A stretch of DNA of 21,831 nucleotides from a virus, in IMG/VR virus record IMGVR_UViG_3300023180_000460, positions 1 through 21,831 of that record. One strand, 5' to 3'. Positions within the stretch are counted from its first letter, which is position 1, and each line of letters begins with the position of its first letter. This document shows positions 1 to 7,066 of this stretch, in pieces. A program made the position numbers and the translations under genes. Below the pieces are notes generated by a model. The model saw only the letters and a program-made list of their open reading frames with translations. It had not been told where the DNA came from and searched no databases.

Positions 1-401
1 ATGTTGGTTCTGGTGTATCAATTACTAGTGGAATCATCACAGCAACAACAGGAATTGTTACTTACTATGGTGATGGCCAATACCTTCAGAATATTGTAAG
101 TGGTGTTGGTATTGCAACAGAGGGTGGAACAGTTGGGACTGGTGCAACTTTATTAGACTTTAGAGGAGCAGGAATTTCTACAGTCACTGTTTCTTCTGGT
201 ATTGCAACAATTAATGTAACTGGAGGAGGTGGATCTATAGGAACCACTGGAATTACAACACAAACATTCTTCTCTAATCCAAATATTATTAGTGAAGCAT
301 ATGTTTTAGATAATCCAAATCATAATTATGGAATGTTTGGTCCAGTTTCTGTTGGTGCTACCATCACTGTTGGTGTTGGAAATACCTTCGTAATCGTATA
401 A
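1..401 (+). CDS. Tail-fibre-like structural protein, C-terminal part (5' end outside window)
   Basis: An open frame runs from the window edge (first full codon at base 3) to TAA at 399-401, about 132 residues. The visible part is rich in Gly, Thr, Ser, Val and Ile. It has the low-complexity beta-repeat style of cyanophage fibre proteins: a TSGIITATTGIVTYYGDG stretch, then a GTGATLLDFRG block and a GGGGS linker. The C-terminal 45 residues (FFSNPNIISEAYVLDNP onward) look like a distinct end domain finishing in GNTFVIV. The GTG.T.L.F.G block resembles the repeat unit of the fibre gene at 8316-9080, so the two probably belong to one structural family. It is followed after 12 bases by a paralogous set of mini-proteins. 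Role as virion fibre or baseplate-associated protein is inferred from composition and context; no enzymatic motif is visible. Confidence 0.75.
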   Translation, partial: VGSGVSITSGIITATTGIVTYYGDGQYLQNIVSGVGIATEGGTVGTGATLLDFRGAGISTVTVSSGIATINVTGGGGSIGTTGITTQTFFSNPNIISEAYVLDNPNHNYGMFGPVSVGATITVGVGNTFVIV

Positions 402-413
402 GGAGTTTAGAAA

Positions 414-647
414 ATGTCTTCTTTAAGAGTTAATAAGATAGTAAACTACAATGATGATGGTCCAGTTGAATTTACAAAAGGTGTTTCTGTTCCTTCTGGT
501 CAGCAAATTGATGGAACATTAGTCATTAATACTGTTGGTGTAGTTACTGCCACATCTTTTAGTGGTGTTGGTGCTGGAATAACAACATTTGGAGTTGCAA
601 ATGAAGTTTCTACCAGTAAAGCTATAGCATACACAATAATAGGATAA
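414..647 (+). CDS. Small fibre-like protein, tandem paralogue 1 of 3
   Basis: A 77-residue protein preceded by an AGGAG Shine-Dalgarno at 401-405, which supports the ATG. It begins SSLRVNKIVNYNDDGPVEFT, continues with VPSGQ, then VVTATSFSGVGAG, and ends TSKAIAYTIIG. The same order of blocks occurs in the next two genes: start with VN.I, acidic loop plus GP/AP, VPSGQ, a V..VG/SGI.TAS.F.G.G turn, and an S..KAIA end. TATSFSG-type turns are typical of cyanophage fibre and tail proteins. No signal peptide or membrane segment is visible. It lies in the fibre operon with 4 bases to the next gene. Probably a small virion structural component or fibre-attached subunit; this is inference from repeat style and position. 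Confidence 0.75.
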   Translation: MSSLRVNKIVNYNDDGPVEFTKGVSVPSGQQIDGTLVINTVGVVTATSFSGVGAGITTFGVANEVSTSKAIAYTIIG

Positions 648-651
648 AAAA

Positions 652-885
652 ATGACAATAAACTCTAAACTTCAAGTTGATAGTATAGAAGCATTTGATC
701 CTGCTGGACCTGTTGTAGTTTCTTACGGAGCTTCTGTTCCTTCTGGGCAAACATTCACTGCACAAGGTAATGTAAATATAAGTGGAATTGTTACAGCATC
801 AAATTTTTCTGGTGATGGTAGTGGATTGTCCGGATTAAATATTGCAACTTCATCAAAAGCAATTGCATACACTCTTATAACTTAA
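652..885 (+). CDS. Small fibre-like protein, tandem paralogue 2 of 3
   Basis: A 77-residue paralogue of its neighbours. It begins MTINSKLQVDSIEAFDPAGP and shares VPSGQ, GNVNISGIVTASNFSGDGSG and the SSKAIAYT end. The turn IVTASNFSGDGSGLSGLNI is the closest of the three to the canonical cyanophage fibre repeat. Only 4 bases separate it from the upstream gene and 1 base from the downstream gene, so the three are probably translated as a coupled unit. GGAT before the start is a weak ribosome binding site. Function is unknown; a structural role is inferred from similarity to fibre repeats and the surrounding virion genes. Confidence 0.73.
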   Translation: MTINSKLQVDSIEAFDPAGPVVVSYGASVPSGQTFTAQGNVNISGIVTASNFSGDGSGLSGLNIATSSKAIAYTLIT

Positions 886-886
886 A

Positions 887-1132
887 ATGGCAAAAATAAA
901 AGTAAATTCTATTGTTAATCAGAATGATGATGGGGCACCTGAATTAACCAGAGGTGCCACAGTTCCTTCTGGGCAAAGTTTTGACGTTGAGGGAAATGTT
1001 AATGTTGTTGGTGTAATAACAGCATCTAATTTTGTAGGAAATGGTTCTGAATTAAGTGGAATAAATATATCCACACAAGGTAAAGCAATTGCTTTTAAAA
1101 GAATTCTTGGATTTGATGAATATAGATCATAA
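887..1132 (+). CDS. Small fibre-like protein, tandem paralogue 3 of 3
   Basis: An 81-residue member of the same set. It begins MAKIKVNSIVNQNDDGAPEL, followed by VPSGQ, GNVNVVGVITASNFVGNGS and STQGKAIAFK. It differs from its siblings in the C-terminus, where the KAIA block is followed by a unique RILGFDEYRS tail. Its N-terminus is closest to paralogue 1 (VN.IVN.NDDG), while its middle matches paralogue 2 (GNVN..G..TASNF.G.GSELSG.NI), so it reads like a mosaic of the two. It starts one base after the upstream stop with no clear Shine-Dalgarno, suggesting translational coupling. A late-promoter octamer follows six bases after its stop. Confidence 0.72.
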   Translation: MAKIKVNSIVNQNDDGAPELTRGATVPSGQSFDVEGNVNVVGVITASNFVGNGSELSGINISTQGKAIAFKRILGFDEYRS

Positions 1133-1137
1133 AATAC

Positions 1138-1145
1138 TATAAATA
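1138..1145 (+). promoter_or_regulatory. T4-type late promoter (TATAAATA)
   Basis: An exact TATAAATA octamer lies between two genes, 22 bases before the ATG at 1168, with a ribosome binding site (AGGAG, about 1152-1156) in between. T4-like phages use this octamer, without a -35 box, for late transcription by host polymerase with gp55 and gp33. Placement before a virion-type gene fits late expression. One strand and position is unambiguous, but AT-rich DNA produces some chance matches. Confidence 0.7.
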
Positions 1146-1167
1146 TAAAAAAGGAGAGAATTAAAAA

Positions 1168-1545
1168 ATGGCAGCCCCAAACATTGTAAATGTAACCACG
1201 ATTATAGGTAAAACTAGTTATTTGAATTTAGGAGACACTAATGACACCGTTCTCGTTAGTAATGCAGCTTCAAGTGGAAAGGTATATAAAATTAATTCAA
1301 TTATTGTTTCTAATGATGATGGCGTAGATACTGCTAATATTACAGTTGCACTTCATAATGCAGCAGCGGGTGGTGGATCTGGATTCAAACTTGCACATAC
1401 AATTGATGTTGTTGCAGATTCAACACTTGTAGTTTTAGATAAAGCATCATCAATCTATTTGGAAGAAGATCATTCTATTGTTGTTACCGCATCTGCAGCA
1501 TCAGATTTGGATGTTATATGTTCTTATGAAGAAATTTCTGCTTGA
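1168..1545 (+). CDS. Putative virion structural protein (beta-rich, 125 aa)
   Basis: 125 residues; the ATG is well placed after an AGGAG ribosome binding site and a late promoter octamer. The sequence alternates small and hydrophobic residues: SGKVYKINSIIVSNDDG near residue 36, DTANITVALHN, an AAAGGGSG loop, then ADSTLVVLDKASSIYLEEDHSIVV and an end SYEEISA. The chain VYKINSI..SN.DG...A.I.V.L, then V....L.VLDK...IYLEE.D, is a pattern I associate with small beta-sandwich structural proteins of T4-like cyanophages. No enzymatic motif, signal or membrane segment is seen. It is followed after 18 bases by the tail-assembly-chaperone-like gene, so a fibre, tail or decoration role is inferred. The exact family is not named with confidence. 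Confidence 0.72.
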   Translation: MAAPNIVNVTTIIGKTSYLNLGDTNDTVLVSNAASSGKVYKINSIIVSNDDGVDTANITVALHNAAAGGGSGFKLAHTIDVVADSTLVVLDKASSIYLEEDHSIVVTASAASDLDVICSYEEISA

Positions 1546-1563
1546 TACGGAGAGTAATTACCA

Positions 1564-2127
1564 ATGGCAAATCCAACAGCACTATACTCTTATCAGGGGC
1601 AAGCACCAGCACCACTTCCAAAAAAAATTCTTTTAAGTGACGGTAGAAAAAGAACAGACATAAATTCTTTTACTGACGAAGAATTATTAAAATCTGGATA
1701 TAGTGGACCTTACGAAGTCCCGAATTATGATCAAGAATATCAAAGAATTTTATGGAATTCAGAAACTCTCTCATTTGTTGTAGAAGATATTTCTGATGAA
1801 GAACTTTGGGATAAAGTTCGCAAAGAAAGAGACAATCTTCTTTCAAAATCTGATTGGACAATGTTTATAGATTCTTCAGAGACTTTAAATTATCGTGAGT
1901 GGGAGATGTATCGTCAAAGGCTTAGAGACCTAACAAACCTTTATGATAGTCCAAAGAATGTAGTTTTTCCTGAAAGTCCAGAAGGAAAATCCGATGAAGA
2001 TTTTGAACAACCTAGAGTTTATGAAGACAGAATTATTCGTAGAGTTCGTGCTTTAGAAGAAGAAATCAAAATACTTAATGCAAAAGTATTTTCAGAATCT
2101 GTAGGTATTGCTTCAACGGATGGGTAA
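1564..2127 (+). CDS. Tail fibre/tail assembly chaperone-like protein
   Basis: 187 residues, started by ATG after a GGAG site. The middle holds a strongly recognisable block at about residues 82-120: WDKVRKERDNLLSKSDWTM, then an acidic spacer and REWEMYRQRLRDL. This R..RD.LL..SDWT....W..YRQ.LRDL signature is characteristic of phage tail-fibre assembly and tail-assembly-chaperone proteins (Phage_TAC / XkdW / DUF4376-like groups). Upstream is an acidic domain of the kind found in such proteins, and the last 50 residues form a predicted charged helix (RIIRRVRALEEEIKILNAKV) that could be a coiled coil. It sits directly before the cysteine-rich receptor-type protein with 3 bases between, so it may help that protein or a neighbouring fibre to fold or attach. 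The chaperone family is recognised; the client is inferred. Confidence 0.75.
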   Translation: MANPTALYSYQGQAPAPLPKKILLSDGRKRTDINSFTDEELLKSGYSGPYEVPNYDQEYQRILWNSETLSFVVEDISDEELWDKVRKERDNLLSKSDWTMFIDSSETLNYREWEMYRQRLRDLTNLYDSPKNVVFPESPEGKSDEDFEQPRVYEDRIIRRVRALEEEIKILNAKVFSESVGIASTDG

Positions 2128-2130
2128 CTT

Positions 2131-2871
2131 ATGGCACCTTTTAGACCCACAAATATTAATAAAAGAGCATACCCAGGAAATGCAAGTGTAGTTGGACCAA
2201 CTATAGAAGCATCATTAGGAATTAGTACAACAACTTGTTGTAGTTCTACCAATGTGTGTGATGCTTGTACTGGTCCTAATAATATTTTAGGATGTAGATA
2301 TACTTATTGTTATTGCCCTTGTTGTAATATTTGTTGTTCTTGTGATTGTACAGTATGCACACAAACTGTTCCTAGTGGAATGTGGAAGTCTTCAGAGCAA
2401 TATACCGCATCTGTTGCTGGTGCATGGGGAAATAGTTCAACGTCCTCAAATACTGCACCAGTTTGCTTATGTTGTACTAATGTTGGTGCAACTTCACTTA
2501 GTTCTGCTTGTTCAGATTGTGGTGGATTTTTTATAAGATGTGGACCATCAACTGCAAAATGGTTTATAGCACCATCTTGTACTGAATTGTGTAGGGTTTG
2601 GACTTCTAGAAATGATGCAGTTACATGTGCAAATTCTGCAGTAGGTTCTTGTGGTTGGTTTATTCATTCAATTACACAATGGAGTGATACTTTATATCCT
2701 GGTGGAGCATATTGGGATTCTAAACAATCTGGTATAAGTCAATGGTATTGGAGTGATACTGAATCTAACGGAACCTACGCTTCCCTTGCCTGCTTCTTTA
2801 ATGGTAGGCCTTCAATCGGGACAAAGTCGTCCTCGCACTGGGTCCGAGCTACAAGATGTGTTCCATCTTAA
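2131..2871 (+). CDS. Cysteine-rich tail adhesin-like protein with Lcl/DUF1566-like C-terminus
   Basis: 246 residues with 26 cysteines. Fourteen of them lie at residues 36-76, including a run YCYCPCCNICCSCDC (about 59-73), an extreme density for a phage protein. A second Cys-rich patch covers 112-154. The last 60 residues contain YWDSKQSGISQWYWSDTES, then ASLACFFNG, then SSSHWVRATRCVPS. This order (YWS.TE, F..G, VRA.R) matches the Lcl/DUF1566-like C-type-lectin fold found in bacterial and phage adhesins. The cysteines could form disulfides once the virion is outside the cell, or bind metal. The 3' end (about 2765-2871) is visibly richer in G+C than the rest of the gene. It follows a chaperone-like gene by 3 bases. 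A receptor-binding tail-tip role is inferred. Confidence 0.7.
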   Translation: MAPFRPTNINKRAYPGNASVVGPTIEASLGISTTTCCSSTNVCDACTGPNNILGCRYTYCYCPCCNICCSCDCTVCTQTVPSGMWKSSEQYTASVAGAWGNSSTSSNTAPVCLCCTNVGATSLSSACSDCGGFFIRCGPSTAKWFIAPSCTELCRVWTSRNDAVTCANSAVGSCGWFIHSITQWSDTLYPGGAYWDSKQSGISQWYWSDTESNGTYASLACFFNGRPSIGTKSSSHWVRATRCVPS

Positions 2872-2899
2872 ATAACAAATTGAACATTATTGATTTTGA

Positions 2900-3400
2900 A
2901 TGTCTTCTATTAATTTTTTTAAAGCAAAAAATAAACACGAATATAATCAAAAATTTTTGACAAAAGTTCCTTCTTGGGAGCAAATAATTTACAATATAGA
3001 TTTAAATGTAAAGAAAAAAAACAAAATAATAAATAGAGATTATTATGGAATAGAAATTTTTAATATATTTGATATAGAAGAAGTAGATAAAATTATTGGT
3101 TGGATTAAAAAAAATAATCCAAACCATTTATATTCAGCACATGCTTATGTAAGTCTGTCAGAAAAAAGTCATACACTAGGAAAACATTTTGATAGTTCTG
3201 ATGTATGGTTTTGGCAGTGCATAGGAAAAACTAAATGGCATGTATATGAAAACAACAAAAATTATTCTTATATAATGAGTCCTGGCGATTTTATATATGT
3301 TCCAAAGAATATTTTTCATGAGGTAATTCCATTAACACCAAGGGTTGGAATTTCTTTTGGAATAGATTATAATGATTCTATACTTAAATACAGTTATTGA
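2900..3400 (+). CDS. Cupin/JmjC-like Fe(II)-dependent oxygenase-type protein
   Basis: 166 residues. The second half has the layout of cupin-like (JmjC-related) dioxygenases: HFDSSDVWFWQCIGKTKW, in which H96 and D98 form an HxD pair and WQ..GKTKWHVYE follows; then LSPGD-like MSPGDFIYVPKNIFHEV with H140 as the third ligand; and a downstream Arg (R148) that could hold 2-oxoglutarate. In this family such enzymes hydroxylate protein or small-molecule side chains. It opens cargo cassette A, starting 28 bases after the adhesin gene without a clear Shine-Dalgarno, and its stop lies only 5 bases before the ATG of the carbamoyltransferase gene. It is far more AT-rich than the fibre genes. Cupin-like proteins often accompany tryptophan-halogenase-family genes in bacteria, and one is present in cassette B. 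Substrate unknown. Confidence 0.72.
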   Translation: MSSINFFKAKNKHEYNQKFLTKVPSWEQIIYNIDLNVKKKNKIINRDYYGIEIFNIFDIEEVDKIIGWIKKNNPNHLYSAHAYVSLSEKSHTLGKHFDSSDVWFWQCIGKTKWHVYENNKNYSYIMSPGDFIYVPKNIFHEVIPLTPRVGISFGIDYNDSILKYSY

Positions 3401-3405
3401 ATAAC

Positions 3406-5136
3406 ATGAATATTTTGGGAATTTATGGTAGTTTTAATTGGGAAGCAAATACCTCATATGATGAAAATGGTTCAATATCATGGCTTCATGATTCTGGTGC
3501 ATCTCTCATAATTAATGGAAATCATGTATGTAGTATTTCAGAAGAAAGGCTTAGTAGAATTAAGTATGATGGCAATTTTCCTAAACTGTCCATAGATTAT
3601 TGCTTATCTGAAGGAAATTTGCATCCGGAAAATATAGATTTGATATGTATTACATCAATGTGTCTTGATATTTTTTATGAGAAATTGTATAACAATGAAA
3701 TTCATAAAAAAATAAATGAAATATTTCCAAATGCAAAAATAAAAATAGTTTCACATCATCTAAGTCATGCTGCAGCAGCAATTTTTACTTGTGATTTTAA
3801 TGAAGGAACTTTTCTTATATTAGATGGAGCTGGTAGTAAAATTTATGATCCATATAAAAATAATGAAATAACAACAGAAACTAATAGTATTGGATACTTT
3901 AATAAGTATGAAAATGTTTTAAGAATTCATCCAGGATATCATGAAGTTAATGATTTTGGTACTTATTATAGGGGATTATCTCAGATTATATATGAAAGAA
4001 AAACTCATAGGAAACTTTGGGATTATGAGGAAAATATTCGTGAAAGTTTGAGTGGAAAAATAATGGGTCTTTCTGCTTATGGTGAATATCAAAAACATGA
4101 TTGGAAAGACTATTCTGTGTCTTTAGATTATGAATTGCCATTTATTAAATTTAAATCAGAAAGAGGTGAAAAAAATTTATTTAATGATACCTATAGTTTT
4201 AAAAATCCAGAAGATATGAGTTCGATACTACAGAAAAATTTTGAAAGTGCATTGTTAGATTATATAATTGCTCTTAAAAATCAAACATATCTCACAGATA
4301 ATGTATGTTTTTCTGGAGGTTGTTTTCTTAATGTTCTAGCAAACACTAGTATTAAAAAACTTAATTTATTTAAAAATATTCATATTCCTCCATGTACGAA
4401 TGATAGTGGATTGCACTTTGGTGCTGCTTGCTATGGTGCATTTTTAAATAAACAAAAAATAAAACTTCCTGAAAACATTGCACTTCTTGGAAAAAAATAT
4501 CAAGATGCAGAAATTTTACAAGAACTAAAAAATCATCAGGTAAAATATCAATATTTCAACTCTTTTGATGATTTGTGTGATGATGTTGCATCATATCTCC
4601 ACGATAATAAAATTATTGGATGGTTTCAAAATAGATCTGAATTCGGACCTAGAGCATTAGGATCTCGTTCTTTATTAATGAATCCATCTATTAAGGAAAA
4701 TAAAGATATAATGAATACTAGAGTGAAGCACAGAGAATATTGGAGACCTTTTGCTGGAATAATATTAGAAGAAGATTTTCATGATTATTTTAATGAAAAT
4801 TTTACTTCAGATTACATGCTTTACTCTTTTTCTGTGAAAGAATCTAAAATTTCAGAATTAGGTGCAATTACTCATGTTGATAATACTTGTAGAGTTCAGA
4901 CTGTGAACAAACAATTAAATCCAGAAGTTGCAATTTTATTGAAAAAATATAAAAAAATATCAGGAATTCCCGTATTACTTAACACATCATTCAATGACAA
5001 TGGTGATCCGATTGTGGAAACACCAAAAGATGCTATTATGTCTTTTTTAAAAATGGATTTGGATTACTTAATAATTGGTAATTATATCGTAGAAAAAAAT
5101 ATTAGTAAAAAAAATAAAATTACAGTAATATATTGA
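3406..5136 (+). CDS. Carbamoyltransferase, NodU/CmcH/TobZ family
   Basis: Family members transfer a carbamoyl group from carbamoyl phosphate, via carbamoyl-AMP, to a hydroxyl on a sugar or antibiotic. With the ATG at 3406 the protein has 576 residues, the normal family length. Motifs in order: N-terminal GIYGSFNW and HDSGASL (28-34), EERL.R.K (47-53), the metal-binding HHLSHAAAA (117-125), LDGAGS (139-144), SGGCFLNV (303-310), then the C-terminal YrdC-like domain with NRSEFGPRALGSRS (409-422), YWRPFAG (445-451), and NTSFNDNGDPIVETP (526-540). All hallmark residues appear intact, so it should be active. An in-frame TTG at 3397 is a less likely start. It sits between two oxygenase-like genes; the substrate may be a glycosylated or hydroxylated product of its neighbours. 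Family assignment is firm, substrate is unknown. Confidence 0.93.
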   Translation: MNILGIYGSFNWEANTSYDENGSISWLHDSGASLIINGNHVCSISEERLSRIKYDGNFPKLSIDYCLSEGNLHPENIDLICITSMCLDIFYEKLYNNEIHKKINEIFPNAKIKIVSHHLSHAAAAIFTCDFNEGTFLILDGAGSKIYDPYKNNEITTETNSIGYFNKYENVLRIHPGYHEVNDFGTYYRGLSQIIYERKTHRKLWDYEENIRESLSGKIMGLSAYGEYQKHDWKDYSVSLDYELPFIKFKSERGEKNLFNDTYSFKNPEDMSSILQKNFESALLDYIIALKNQTYLTDNVCFSGGCFLNVLANTSIKKLNLFKNIHIPPCTNDSGLHFGAACYGAFLNKQKIKLPENIALLGKKYQDAEILQELKNHQVKYQYFNSFDDLCDDVASYLHDNKIIGWFQNRSEFGPRALGSRSLLMNPSIKENKDIMNTRVKHREYWRPFAGIILEEDFHDYFNENFTSDYMLYSFSVKESKISELGAITHVDNTCRVQTVNKQLNPEVAILLKKYKKISGIPVLLNTSFNDNGDPIVETPKDAIMSFLKMDLDYLIIGNYIVEKNISKKNKITVIY

Positions 5137-5141
5137 TTAAT

Positions 5142-5678
5142 ATGAAAATAACAGCATTTGAAATACCAATTTTTAAATATAAAGTTTCTGAATGGCAAAT
5201 TAAAAAGAAAAAATTATTAGATTTATTTGATTCTTTTGACAATCAAATAGTTGGTAATGTTATTACAAGTCCAATATTTTATAAAACAGATATATTTTCT
5301 GAAGAAATGCATCTGTTCGAAAAAGAAGTTAATCTAAAGTTAAAAATAGATAATATTTGGTTTCAGAAATATGAAACAAAAATGGATCATGGAGTTCATA
5401 ATCATGGATCATCTACATTTTCTTCTGTTTGTTTTATAGAATATGAGAAAAATTTTCATAGTCCGACTATTTTTGTATCTCCCTTTACAAATAATATTAC
5501 AAATGAATTTATTACTTATGCACCAAATGTAGAAGAGGGTGATATAATATTTTTTCCATCAAATCTTTTACATTATGCACCTCCAAATTTTTCAGATAAA
5601 CATAGAACTATTATTTCATTTAACTTATTAATTGATAATATAAATGAAAATAAAATAAAGTACAATTATAGTTGTTGA
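5142..5678 (+). CDS. 2OG-Fe(II)-oxygenase-like protein (2OG-FeII_Oxy_5-like)
   Basis: 178 residues from the ATG at 5142; an in-frame TTG at 5133 overlaps the upstream stop and is less likely. The pattern IWFQKYETKMDHGVHNHGSS (about 72-91), then EEGDIIFFPSNLLHYAPP (131-148) and HRTIISFNLL (154-163), matches the jelly-roll core of the putative 2OG-Fe(II) oxygenase family 5 common in cyanophages. Candidate metal ligands are H86 and/or H88 and H144; R155 is the candidate 2-oxoglutarate anchor. No Asp or Glu stands two positions after the first His, so the classical HxD pair is not visible. The gene follows the carbamoyltransferase by 5 bases and lacks a clear Shine-Dalgarno. The family is inferred from motifs; substrate unknown. 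Confidence 0.7.
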   Translation: MKITAFEIPIFKYKVSEWQIKKKKLLDLFDSFDNQIVGNVITSPIFYKTDIFSEEMHLFEKEVNLKLKIDNIWFQKYETKMDHGVHNHGSSTFSSVCFIEYEKNFHSPTIFVSPFTNNITNEFITYAPNVEEGDIIFFPSNLLHYAPPNFSDKHRTIISFNLLIDNINENKIKYNYSC

Positions 5679-5700
5679 AATAAAATATATGTGATATAAT
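5672..5700 (+). promoter_or_regulatory. Candidate extended -10 sigma70-type promoter
   Basis: TGATATAAT at 5692-5700 is an exact extended -10 element (TGnTATAAT). A weak -35 candidate, TTGTTG at 5672-5677, lies 17 bases upstream and overlaps the end of the previous gene. The predicted start, near 5707, is 17 bases before the ATG at 5724. This is the one clear gap inside cassette A (45 bases), which otherwise has almost no intergenic space. Such a promoter would let the second half of the cassette be expressed early and independently. Confidence 0.5.
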
Positions 5701-5723
5701 AAATTTAAGTATTAAAAAAAACT

Positions 5724-6329
5724 ATGAATTTACTCACCATATATTCAACTGCAATATGGCAAGCAGAATATTCTGAGTTTGAAAACGAAAAGGAAATGAT
5801 TCTTGATGTATGCAAAAGATATAGACAGGAGAATCCACACTCATTTCAAGTATCGGGTGTAGGTGGATATCAGTCACCAAAGCTTCTTCATTTAAATGAA
5901 GAATTAAGGTCGGTTTTTAATTATATTACTCTTTTGTCAAATATTGCAGCAGAAAATCTTAATTTTGTTGAAAGAGAACTTTTTATCACAAATTCTTGGG
6001 TAAATTATAATGATTCAAGACAAGCAATGAATTCTGAACATGTTCATGGAGATGTATTTTCTGGTGTGTTTTATTTGAAAGTACCGGAGGGAAGTGGAAA
6101 ACTCTGCATAAGTAATCCTGGAATTAACAGAATGTGGATGGGATGTGATCTTGTTAAAGAAAAAAATCAATTTTGTGCAGAAAGTATAAAAATAATACCC
6201 GAAGAGGGTAAAATTTTGCTTTGGCCATCATATTTACCACATTCAGTGGAAACAAATGATCATGATGAAGAAAGAATTTCCATTTCTTTTAATATTATTG
6301 CACTTCCAAAAAATAGTATTAATTCATAA
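5724..6329 (+). CDS. 2OG-Fe(II) oxygenase-like protein (2OG-FeII_Oxy_5 type)
   Basis: 201 residues and the clearest member of this family in the window. SWVNYNDSRQ is followed by EHVHGDVFSGVFYLKVPEG (105-123), then GKLCISNPG, EEGKILLWPSYLPHSVE (160-176) and EERISISFNI (182-191). The W.N....... H.H....SGVFYL.....G.L, G....WPS...H.V and R.SISFN blocks are those of the cyanophage 2OG-Fe(II) oxygenase family (PF13759-like). Candidate ligands are H106, H108 or D110, and H173; R184 would contact 2-oxoglutarate. A candidate extended -10 promoter lies just upstream; no Shine-Dalgarno is seen. It is followed after 8 bases by a glycosyltransferase. Substrate unknown; surface glycan or fibre protein modification are both possible. 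Confidence 0.82.
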   Translation: MNLLTIYSTAIWQAEYSEFENEKEMILDVCKRYRQENPHSFQVSGVGGYQSPKLLHLNEELRSVFNYITLLSNIAAENLNFVERELFITNSWVNYNDSRQAMNSEHVHGDVFSGVFYLKVPEGSGKLCISNPGINRMWMGCDLVKEKNQFCAESIKIIPEEGKILLWPSYLPHSVETNDHDEERISISFNIIALPKNSINS

Positions 6330-6337
6330 CCAAAAGA

Positions 6338-7066
6338 ATGAAAAAACTTTTAATTACATTTGATATTAATACTTACACGAAAGAAATTACAGATATTACA
6401 TATCCGTATATGAAATCTTATGCAAATAAGATTGATGCAGACTTTAAGATAATTACTGAAAGAAAATATCCAAATGAACCTGTAATCTGTGAAAAATTTC
6501 AAGTATATGATATAAGTAAAGAATATGATTGGACAATACTAATAGATTGTGATGCAATCATTCATCCAAACTGCCCTGATGTTACTGAAGTTTATAACAA
6601 AGATGCTGTAATTTTTAATGCATATGATTTATATCCATTAAGATTTAAACACAACAATTACACACGAAGAGATGGAAGAAATATTGGAGCACCTCCTTGG
6701 TTTAGCGTATTTAGTAATTGGACAAGACATCTTTGGAAACCTTATGACAATCCAACACAATACTTAAGTGAAATAAATTTAACAAATAAAGAAAAAAATT
6801 TCGGATATAAACCAGAGCATATTTTAACCGATTACCTTGTAAGTAGAAATATTGCAAAATACGGTCTTAAAGTAAAAACAATATTGCATGATATGTTTGC
6901 ATCATATCCTAAAGATGGTTATCCTTTGTTTTTTATTCATCAGTATTGTATAACACAACAAGAAAAAATTGAATATTTGAACTATTGGAATAATTTTATA
7001 AAAAATGAAATACATTCAATATATGATGATGGTTTAAAACTAAAAAATAATATGAATTATTCATAA
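6338..7066 (+). CDS. GT-A type glycosyltransferase-like protein with DxD motif
   Basis: 242 residues. The N-terminus KKLLITFDIN, YMKSYANKIDADFKIIT, a conserved-looking EKFQVYDI and YDWTILIDCDAIIHP (64-77) match the nucleotide-sugar-binding half of GT-A glycosyltransferases. D70-C-D72 is the metal-binding DxD. Later blocks NIGAPPWFSVFSNWTRHLWKP and PEHILTDYLVS resemble the acceptor side of GT8-like or phage glycosyltransferases of similar length. It would move a sugar from a nucleotide sugar to an acceptor in the cytoplasm; no membrane segment is seen. Its TAA overlaps by one base the ATG of the truncated sulfotransferase fragment (TAATG), indicating that an intact sulfotransferase once followed it in the operon. 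Donor and acceptor unknown. Confidence 0.72.
   Translation: MKKLLITFDINTYTKEITDITYPYMKSYANKIDADFKIITERKYPNEPVICEKFQVYDISKEYDWTILIDCDAIIHPNCPDVTEVYNKDAVIFNAYDLYPLRFKHNNYTRRDGRNIGAPPWFSVFSNWTRHLWKPYDNPTQYLSEINLTNKEKNFGYKPEHILTDYLVSRNIAKYGLKVKTILHDMFASYPKDGYPLFFIHQYCITQQEKIEYLNYWNNFIKNEIHSIYDDGLKLKNNMNYS

Noticed and set aside
2765-2871. Diversity-generating retroelement target
   Set aside because: The lectin-like end invites the idea, but I see no reverse transcriptase, no template repeat and no accessory gene in the window. Kept only as a check to run on the full genome.
3397-3405. TTG start of the carbamoyltransferase, and similar TTG/GTG starts at 5133, 13802, 18824, 19640, 20255 and 20838
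   Set aside because: In each case an ATG (or, at 20877, a GTG after a G-rich site) a little downstream gives the family-like N-terminus or the compact overlap typical here.
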